6,135 bases of DNA from an uncultured Kangiella sp. (lineage in GTDB: Bacteria > Pseudomonadota > Gammaproteobacteria > Enterobacterales > DSM-103792): contig CAMLNB010000213.1 in the NCBI GenBank assembly GCA_946481205.1, positions 1 to 6,135 on the forward strand, written 5' to 3'. Each line of letters begins with the position of its first letter. Position 1 is the first letter of the stretch. Shown piece by piece: positions 1 to 4,779 of this stretch. Made by a program: the position numbers and the translations under genes. Under the pieces are notes generated by a model that made no database searches, had not been told where the DNA came from, and saw only the letters and a list, made by a program, of their open reading frames with translations.

Positions 1-1215
1 GCGCTGCTGTTTCTCGATCTCGATCGCTTCAAGGTGATCAACGACAGTCTCGGCCATCTACAGGGTGACAAACTGCTTAGCGATGTCGCCACACGCTTGA
101 GCGACTGTGTGCGGCCCGGTGACACGGTCGCCCGTCTCGGTGGCGACGAGTTCTGTGTGCTGCTGGAGGACGTCGAGAAAATCGCCGACATCGAGATCAT
201 CGCCCGGCGCATTCTGGCCAGCATTGCCGCAGCCTATGTGCTCAATGATCAGCAGATTTACACCACCACCAGCATCGGCATCACGACCAGTCTGATCGGT
301 TATCAGGACGCCGACTCGGCCATTCGCGATGCTGATGCAGCGATGTATCAAGCCAAAGCCCAAGGCAAAAACCGCTACTGTTTCTTTGACCGCAGCCTGC
401 ACCAGAGCGCATTGAATCGGTTGAAGCTGGAGGCCGATCTGCGCCATGCCATCGATCGCGATGAAATTGTCGTGTTCTATCAACCGATCTACGATCTGGC
501 GCAGCAGCGGATCAGCAGTTTTGAAGCGTTGGCCCGCTGGCAACATCCGCAACTCGGCCTGGTTTCACCAGCGGCATTCATTCCAGTTGCCGAGGAAACC
601 GGTCTGATCAACGAAATCGGCATGCAAGTCTTGCGAGCGGCGCTGCATCAGGTGCAGCAATGGCGACAGCAGGGCATGCCAGAGTTGTCCGTCAGCGTGA
701 ACCTGTCGGGCCGGCAACTGACCCAGCATGATTTTCTGCAACGGGTGCAGGACAGCTTGCAACTGAGCACACTGCCACCGCAGGCCTTGAAGCTCGAAAT
801 CACTGAAAGCCTGCTGATTCAGCACTTTGATATGGCGCAGAAATTCCTCCACCAGTTGCAAGTCATGCAGATTGAGATTCTGCTCGACGATTTCGGCACC
901 GGCTATTCTTCGCTGAATTATCTGCACCAGTTCCCGCTCAACACGGTCAAGATTGACCGCAGCTTCATTCAGCAGATTGGTGAGTCGGAAAAAAGCCGGC
1001 AGCTGCTCAACGGTGTCCGTCTGCTCGCTGACAACCTGGGTTTGAAATTGGTGGCCGAAGGCATCGAAACGGCCGAGCAGTTACAGGTCTTGCGTGAGTT
1101 GAATTTTGAATTTGGCCAAGGCTATTTATTTGGCGCGCCAATGCCGGCGATGACTGCCGGCAACTTGCTCAGTCAGTCGGTGCATCCGGCGTTCGCAGCT
1201 GCTGCGCCAGGCTGA
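1..1215 (+). CDS. GGDEF-EAL hybrid cyclic-di-GMP enzyme, 5' end missing
   Basis: This is the C-terminal part (404 codons) of a protein that makes and/or degrades the second messenger cyclic-di-GMP. The frame is open to the left edge, so the true start and any N-terminal sensor domain lie outside. The window opens inside the GGDEF domain (FLDLDRFKVINDSLGH). The active-site GGDEF is at window codons 47-51, and an RPGD inhibitory I-site (RxxD) lies exactly five residues before it. The EAL phosphodiesterase domain follows from about codon 140. It shows FEALARW (codons 174-180), NLSGRQL, LEITES, DDFGTGYSSL (296-305), VKIDRSF, VAEGIET and GQGYLFGAP, so the metal-binding and catalytic residues of an active EAL domain are all present. 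Known family behaviour: such hybrids may be bifunctional or dominated by one activity, and sequence alone cannot tell which. The last 47 bases overlap the 3' end of the opposing tilS. Domain assignment is very secure; the signal sensed is unknown. Confidence 0.96.
   Translation, partial: ALLFLDLDRFKVINDSLGHLQGDKLLSDVATRLSDCVRPGDTVARLGGDEFCVLLEDVEKIADIEIIARRILASIAAAYVLNDQQIYTTTSIGITTSLIGYQDADSAIRDADAAMYQAKAQGKNRYCFFDRSLHQSALNRLKLEADLRHAIDRDEIVVFYQPIYDLAQQRISSFEALARWQHPQLGLVSPAAFIPVAEETGLINEIGMQVLRAALHQVQQWRQQGMPELSVSVNLSGRQLTQHDFLQRVQDSLQLSTLPPQALKLEITESLLIQHFDMAQKFLHQLQVMQIEILLDDFGTGYSSLNYLHQFPLNTVKIDRSFIQQIGESEKSRQLLNGVRLLADNLGLKLVAEGIETAEQLQVLRELNFEFGQGYLFGAPMPAMTAGNLLSQSVHPAFAAAAPG
1142..1162 (-). 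other. Stem-loop just past the tilS stop
   Basis: Seven-base arms, TGCCGGC (1142-1148) and GCCGGCA (1156-1162), flank a seven-base loop. On the minus strand the hairpin begins six bases after the tilS stop codon; on the plus strand it lies within the last codons of the GGDEF-EAL gene (MPAMTAGN). No T-run follows it on either strand, so it is not a classical intrinsic terminator. It could protect the tilS mRNA 3' end or assist termination, or it may just reflect GC-rich codons. Confidence 0.3.
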
Positions 1216-2581
1216 ACAGCGACCCCGCCGCCTGCAAATAGCAAACATTTTCGCTCGTTTGCTCATGAGATACGCCAGCCTCGGTCACCAACACGCCGGG
1301 CAGCGCGACCAGTTCATCGTTGTAGAACAATTTTGGCCAGTAGGGCCGCAACCACGCGGGGATTTGCGCGGCCTGAAACAGATCTTTCAGCTCGCGCCGG
1401 CCATCACGCTTCGGCAGCTTCACCCGCAACCCCGGTGTTTGCCAACGCACATTGACCCTCTCGTCGGCTCGTGCCGGCCTCAGCGCCAATGCCCCTGCCG
1501 ATGCTTGTGTGCTCCACGCTAGCTGCCCCAGCTGCAACGGTAATGACAGCATAGCGGGATCGAGCCACAACTGGGTCGGCAACGCCGGCTCGGGCCAATC
1601 CGGGGTTACCACAATCTGATCACCATAGACGCGCAAACAATGGCCGGCCCATGCCAGCTGGATCCGGTCCGAATCGGCAGCCAGTTGTTGCAGGAAATGC
1701 TGCAGCGGATCGGTATTCGGCATCGCGTAGCCTTGCTGCTGCAACCAGCCGCGAAGCAGATTGGCTTGCCGGGCCGGTGACAAACGCTGCAAGGCCTGTC
1801 GTGACAGCAAACCATTCGCGTACTGCACACGGGTCGCGTCCAGCGCCGCCAGATCGCTCAACAACACAGCAGCTTCCGCCTGCCAGTGCACCGCGCGCAG
1901 CAAAACCTCGGCAGCGCCTTGCCGCTGCGCCAGCAACACCGGCATCAGTTCGGCGCGCAAGCGGTTGCGAGCCAAATCGGTATCTTCATTGCTCGGGTCT
2001 TCAATCCATGACCACTTTTCGGTTTGCGCCAGCGCGGTGATTGCCTCGCGACGCACAGACAGCAGGGGTCGGCACAAACGCGCGGCACCACAGCTCGCCA
2101 CAGCTGGCATCGCCGCCAAACCGGAAGGCCCGGCACCACGAAGCAATTGCAACAGCAAGGTTTCGATTTGATCGTCAGCATGCTGACCGAGCAGCACAAT
2201 CTCATTGGTCTGGAGATGAGCGGCGAGCGCGGCATAACGCGCGGCGCGGGCATCGGCCTCCAAACCTTTGTCGCTGCGTTGGACTGCAACGGTCAACACC
2301 GTCAACGGGATGCCCCACGCCGCGCATACCTGTTGGCAGTGTTCGGCAAAGGCCGAGGCAGCTGGCTGCAACTGGTGGTTGATATGAATGGCGCGTAGCG
2401 GCAGCTGCTGCGCCGCCGCGTAACGACGGGCCAGATGCAGCAGCACGGTTGAGTCGCGGCCGCCGCTGTAGGCGACGACCAAGGCCGGACGGCCTAGCGA
2501 GGACGCGGACACATTACCCGCCGAAAACAACAACGCCCCGAGTGCTGAGGCGAACGCTTCAGCCGGGGCGTGTGTAGTCAT
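1169..2581 (-). CDS. tilS: tRNA(Ile)-lysidine synthetase TilS
   Basis: TilS uses ATP and lysine to convert the wobble cytidine (C34) of the minor CAU-anticodon tRNA-Ile to lysidine. This switches both codon reading (AUA) and charging from methionine to isoleucine, and the enzyme is normally essential and cytoplasmic. The 470-residue product carries the N-type ATP pyrophosphatase loop SGGRDS (residues 39-44), HINHQLQP (66-73), GQHADDQIETLLLQLLRGAG (132-151) and EDPSNED...ARNRLR (195-208). A TilS C-terminal domain follows, with KLPKRDGRRELKDLFQ and IPAWLRPYWPKLFYNDELVALPG. Length is in the usual range; the last 15 or so residues form a poorly conserved tail encoded in the overlap with the GGDEF-EAL gene. 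The ATG at 2581 has only a weak AAGAG ribosome site. It was kept because the N-terminal stretch (AEAFASALGALL) resembles the helix preceding the PP-loop in other gammaproteobacterial TilS. A GTG at 2510-2512, behind GGCGGG, is the alternative. It lies 35 bases after accA, so the two are probably cotranscribed. Confidence 0.96.
   Translation of the reverse strand: MTTHAPAEAFASALGALLFSAGNVSASSLGRPALVVAYSGGRDSTVLLHLARRYAAAQQLPLRAIHINHQLQPAASAFAEHCQQVCAAWGIPLTVLTVAVQRSDKGLEADARAARYAALAAHLQTNEIVLLGQHADDQIETLLLQLLRGAGPSGLAAMPAVASCGAARLCRPLLSVRREAITALAQTEKWSWIEDPSNEDTDLARNRLRAELMPVLLAQRQGAAEVLLRAVHWQAEAAVLLSDLAALDATRVQYANGLLSRQALQRLSPARQANLLRGWLQQQGYAMPNTDPLQHFLQQLAADSDRIQLAWAGHCLRVYGDQIVVTPDWPEPALPTQLWLDPAMLSLPLQLGQLAWSTQASAGALALRPARADERVNVRWQTPGLRVKLPKRDGRRELKDLFQAAQIPAWLRPYWPKLFYNDELVALPGVLVTEAGVSHEQTSENVCYLQAAGSLFSLAQQLRTPDAPTD
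2522..2571 (-). other. Terminator-like hairpin inside the 5' end of tilS
   Basis: Read on the minus strand, ACGCCCCG (2571-2564) pairs perfectly with CGGGGCGT (2540-2533). Inside, GCTGA (2563-2559) pairs with TCAGC (2548-2544), with a three-base bulge on one side, one mismatch, and a small GC-closed GTTC loop. The stem is followed at once by the T-rich run TTGTTGTTTTC. The form is that of an intrinsic terminator or attenuator, starting 46 bases after the accA stop. If tilS starts at the ATG at 2581, the hairpin occupies roughly codons 4 to 17. It could reduce read-through from accA into tilS, or mask early tilS translation. The base pairing is seen directly; the function is inferred. Confidence 0.45.
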
Positions 2582-2616
2582 GATGCTCTTGGCGAAAGAT
2601 GCGAATGCAGCGAGGC

Positions 2617-3579
2617 TCAGGACGCCTCGGCAAACACACCAAAACTCATCAGCCGCTGATAGCGCTGGCTCAGCAATTGATCTTCGCTGAGTTTGTCGAG
2701 CACGCTCAGATCGGACAGCAATTGCTCTGCCAAGGTTTGCGCCATTTTGCGCGGCTCACGGTGAGCACCACCGAGCGGCTCTTCGACAATGGCGTCGATC
2801 AGCTTCAGTTCTTTCAGGCGCTTGGCGGTGATGCCCATCGCCGCCGCCGCTTCCGGGGCTTTTTCGGCGCTACGCCAGAGGATCGAAGCACAACCTTCTG
2901 GCGAAATCACCGAGTAGGTCGAGTACTGCAGCATGTTGACCCGATCGCCCACGCCAATGGCCAGCGCGCCGCCGGAGCCGCCTTCGCCGATCACGGTGCA
3001 AACCACCGGCACTCTCAGTTCCGACATCACTTTCAGGTTGCGGGCAATCGCTTCCGACTGGCCGCGCTCTTCCGCACCCACGCCCGGATAGGCACCGGGG
3101 GTGTCGATGAAAGTGATGATCGGCAGTTTGAATTTCTCCGCGAGCTGCATCAACCGCAGCGCCTTGCGGTAGCCTTCCGGTCGCGGCATGCCGAAGTTAC
3201 GGCGGATTTTTTCCTTGGTGTCACGGCCTTTCTGGTGACCGATCACCATCACCGGCCGACCAGCCAGGCGGGCAGTACCACCAACGATGGACGGGTCATT
3301 GGCAAACGCGCGGTCGCCGCAGAACTCGTCGAAATCGGTGAACAGCTCGTTCAGGTAATCGAGCGTGTATGGCCGCTGCGGGTGCCGGGCCATCTGGGCG
3401 ATTTGCCAGGCATCGAGGTTGGAAAACACCTGCTTGGTCAGCTGCACACTTTTCTTGCGCAGCCGGTCGATTTCTTCCGTGATATTGATTTCGCCGTCAT
3501 CACCGAGCTGACGCAGCTCTTCGATGCGGGCTTCCAGTTCGGCAATCGGCTTTTCAAAATCGAGAAAATTCAGGCTCAT
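2617..3579 (-). CDS. accA: Acetyl-CoA carboxylase carboxyltransferase subunit alpha
   Basis: AccA pairs with AccD to form the A2D2 carboxyltransferase of bacterial acetyl-CoA carboxylase. It transfers the carboxyl group from carboxybiotin on AccB to acetyl-CoA, giving malonyl-CoA, the first committed step of fatty acid synthesis. The 320-residue product is essentially full length (319 in E. coli). It begins with the hallmark [20 protein letters not shown] and shows [21 protein letters not shown] (100-120), [20 protein letters not shown] (121-140), [20 protein letters not shown] (158-177) and the glycine-rich oxyanion-hole region [12 protein letters not shown] (198-209), followed by [17 protein letters not shown]. 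The start is certain: an in-frame TGA lies three codons upstream (TGA ACG CCC ATG) and the N-terminus matches the family. No Shine-Dalgarno sequence is visible before it. A dyad and a weak promoter candidate lie in the upstream gap. tilS follows 35 bases downstream, an order known from other gammaproteobacteria. Confidence 0.98.
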   Translation of the reverse strand: MSLNFLDFEKPIAELEARIEELRQLGDDGEINITEEIDRLRKKSVQLTKQVFSNLDAWQIAQMARHPQRPYTLDYLNELFTDFDEFCGDRAFANDPSIVGGTARLAGRPVMVIGHQKGRDTKEKIRRNFGMPRPEGYRKALRLMQLAEKFKLPIITFIDTPGAYPGVGAEERGQSEAIARNLKVMSELRVPVVCTVIGEGGSGGALAIGVGDRVNMLQYSTYSVISPEGCASILWRSAEKAPEAAAAMGITAKRLKELKLIDAIVEEPLGGAHREPRKMAQTLAEQLLSDLSVLDKLSEDQLLSQRYQRLMSFGVFAEAS

Positions 3580-3610
3580 GGGCGTTCAGTCGTCCGGTCG
3601 CATGCCCGCT

Positions 3611-3635
3611 ATGGCCAGCCGGACCGGCCGGCCAT
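3611..3635 (-). promoter_or_regulatory. Dyad/hairpin in the accA leader
   Basis: A 25-base inverted repeat is centred on 3623. The outer arms ATGGCC (3611-3616) and GGCCAT (3630-3635) and the inner arms GCCGG (3618-3622) and CCGGC (3624-3628) match perfectly. The one imperfect pair is A3617/C3629. On the accA (minus) strand that pair becomes U and G, a wobble pair, so an accA leader RNA could form an 11-pair stem with a GUC triloop ending 31 bases before the accA start codon. No T-run follows in either direction, so it is not a terminator. It may be an RNA control or stability element, or a protein-binding DNA dyad. Strength by eye is high; the role is unknown. Confidence 0.5.
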
Positions 3636-3651
3636 CAGGCGCAGGGGGCGT

Positions 3652-3680
3652 AGTCTACCAGCGGCCGGGGGACGTAACCA
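3652..3680 (-). promoter_or_regulatory. Weak sigma-70-like promoter candidate for accA
   Basis: On the minus strand TAGACT (3657-3652; four of six matches to TATAAT) lies 17 bases after TGGTTA (3680-3675; three of six matches to TTGACA). Transcription would start near 3645, placing the accA leader dyad about ten bases from the RNA 5' end. The match is poor. It is listed because a promoter is expected between the kdgK terminator and accA and this is the best spaced pair seen there. Confidence 0.22.
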
Positions 3681-3707
3681 TCTGACCAGCCGTCCGTTTG
3701 GTTGGCG

Positions 3708-3728
3708 AAAAAGCCGGCAAGCGCCGGC
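3708..3728 (-). terminator. Intrinsic terminator of the uxuB-kdgK unit
   Basis: Read on the minus strand, GCCGGC (3728-3723), loop GCTT, GCCGGC (3718-3713) and then TTTTT (3712-3708). The stem is six G-C pairs and starts four bases after the kdgK TGA. Stem, short loop and uninterrupted T-run at this position make it a good rho-independent terminator, separating kdgK from accA, which is transcribed in the same direction. Confidence 0.82.
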
Positions 3729-3732
3729 AAAC

Positions 3733-4695
3733 TCAGGCCTGGCCGGTGAACGAGGACGGCCGACAGCGAGCCGTGAATGCCCGGAACGCCTCGGCATCGA
3801 CGATGGCGCCGGGGTGTTCGACCACGAAACTGGCGACCCGGGCGGCAAACTGGCTGGCCGGCGCCGGTGCCAACCCGGCCAGTCGGGCACTGAGGTAGGC
3901 GCCGTTGAACGAATCGCCGGCCGCCGTGGTATCGACGATATGGTTGACTGGATAGGCTGGAGTGCTCAACAAGACATCGTCAGCGGCAATACGGACGCCA
4001 TTGATGCCGTCCTTCACGACAATTTCCCGGACGCCGATTTCCTGCAGATGCCGCAAGACATCATCAGCGGTCGCAGCGCTAAACAGTAGCTTGTGATCAT
4101 CCAGACCCGGTAGCGCGATATCGGCCAGCTGATACGCACGCAGCAAGGCTTCGGCGGCTTCATTGCTGTCCGGCCACAGCGCCGCGCGGTAGTTCGGATC
4201 GAAGACGATGGTGCTGCCGCTGCGCTTGAGCTCGACGATGACCTCAAACAGGCTGCGCCGATCCGGCGGCGACAGAATCGCCAGCGTGATGCCGGAGAAA
4301 TACAACATATCGACACCCTGCACCAACCAGCTGGCACGCTCACGCTGAAAGCACTGCATCACCTGCTTGGCTGCCGAGGTCTCGCGCCAGTAAACAAACT
4401 TGCGCTCACCGTGATCATCGACATCGATCAGATACAGACCGACGCGCGCCATCGGCGCCCGGAAAATCAGTCGGGTATCCAGATCTTCTTGCTGCACTTC
4501 CTTGATCAGCCGCTCGCTGAGCGGGTCAGTGCCAACGGCCGTCATGAAATGCACAGTCAACGGTTGCTCCGCCGTTCGCTTCAAATAAACCGCCGAGTTG
4601 TAGACATCGCCGGCAAAACGCTGGCGATAGGTGTCATCACCCACCCGCGACAGCTCGACCATGCACTCGCCGATCATGACAATGCGTTTGCTCAT
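3733..4695 (-). CDS. kdgK: 2-keto-3-deoxygluconate kinase (PfkB family)
   Basis: KdgK phosphorylates 2-keto-3-deoxy-D-gluconate (KDG) with ATP to KDPG, joining hexuronate, pectin or alginate breakdown to the Entner-Doudoroff aldolase; it is cytoplasmic. The 320-residue product begins MSKRIVMIGECMVELS, nearly the same as E. coli KdgK. It shows the N-terminal sugar-binding glycine region FAGDVYNSAVYLKR (27-40), the KDG-kinase-type YWRETSAAK (102-110), YFSGITLAILSP (132-143), VFDPNYRAALW (164-174) and the PfkB signature DTTAAGDSF (255-263) with catalytic Asp261. Start choice is open. The ATG at 4695 fits the family N-terminus, but the only good ribosome site, GGGGAG at 4722-4727, is eight bases before a GTG at 4713 that would add MGRNKT. 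That site may instead serve a short upstream ORF. The gene follows uxuB in one operon, with a terminator just after its stop. The KDG kinase assignment is strong because it matches KdgK beyond the general PfkB motifs. Confidence 0.95.
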   Translation of the reverse strand: MSKRIVMIGECMVELSRVGDDTYRQRFAGDVYNSAVYLKRTAEQPLTVHFMTAVGTDPLSERLIKEVQQEDLDTRLIFRAPMARVGLYLIDVDDHGERKFVYWRETSAAKQVMQCFQRERASWLVQGVDMLYFSGITLAILSPPDRRSLFEVIVELKRSGSTIVFDPNYRAALWPDSNEAAEALLRAYQLADIALPGLDDHKLLFSAATADDVLRHLQEIGVREIVVKDGINGVRIAADDVLLSTPAYPVNHIVDTTAAGDSFNGAYLSARLAGLAPAPASQFAARVASFVVEHPGAIVDAEAFRAFTARCRPSSFTGQA

Positions 4696-4727
4696 GGTTT
4701 TGTTGCGCCCCACATCGACTTCTCCCC
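4692..4727 (-). promoter_or_regulatory. Ribosome site with 7-codon upstream ORF overlapping the kdgK start
   Basis: On the minus strand GGGGAG (4727-4722) is followed after six bases by an ATG at 4715. That ATG opens a reading frame of seven codons (MWGATKP) ending in TGA at 4694-4692. The stop overlaps the probable kdgK ATG (4695-4693) in an ATGA arrangement typical of translational coupling. The same ribosome site is also spaced eight bases from a GTG at 4713, which is in the kdgK frame. Either kdgK starts at that GTG, or a tiny leader ORF delivers ribosomes to the ATG. The sequence shows both options and does not decide. Confidence 0.4.
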
Positions 4728-4779
4728 ATTTGCGACGCGCGCGTGAAATCGGCTCGCTGCCGCCATTGCGTCGGCGATG

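Noticed and set aside
58..927. Minus-strand open frames opposite the GGDEF-EAL gene
   Set aside because: Shadow frames: the plus-strand frame carries every expected catalytic motif, while these translate to nothing recognisable.
3586..3635. Two tiny ORFs in the accA leader (MAGRSGWP at 3635-3609 and MRPDD at 3603-3586)
   Set aside because: Neither has a plausible ribosome site and both are short enough to arise by chance. The first simply coincides with the dyad.
1143..3728. Recurring GCCGGC hexamers, considered as a dispersed repeat family
   Set aside because: GCCGGC is a self-complementary hexamer expected often at this base composition, and the flanks of the copies are unrelated.
2599..4089. 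Long plus-strand open frame of 496 codons across accA, the intergenic gap and part of kdgK
   Set aside because: It is antisense to two clearly real genes, its translation shows no recognisable domain, and it spans an intergenic terminator. GC-rich codon use keeps antisense frames open by chance.
4735..4744. Ten-base palindrome ACGCGCGCGT between uxuB and kdgK, with ATTT/AAAT further out
   Set aside because: The outer arms are not symmetric about the palindrome centre and the core is a low-complexity CG run. It does not match a regulator site I know, and an operator inside the operon is unlikely.
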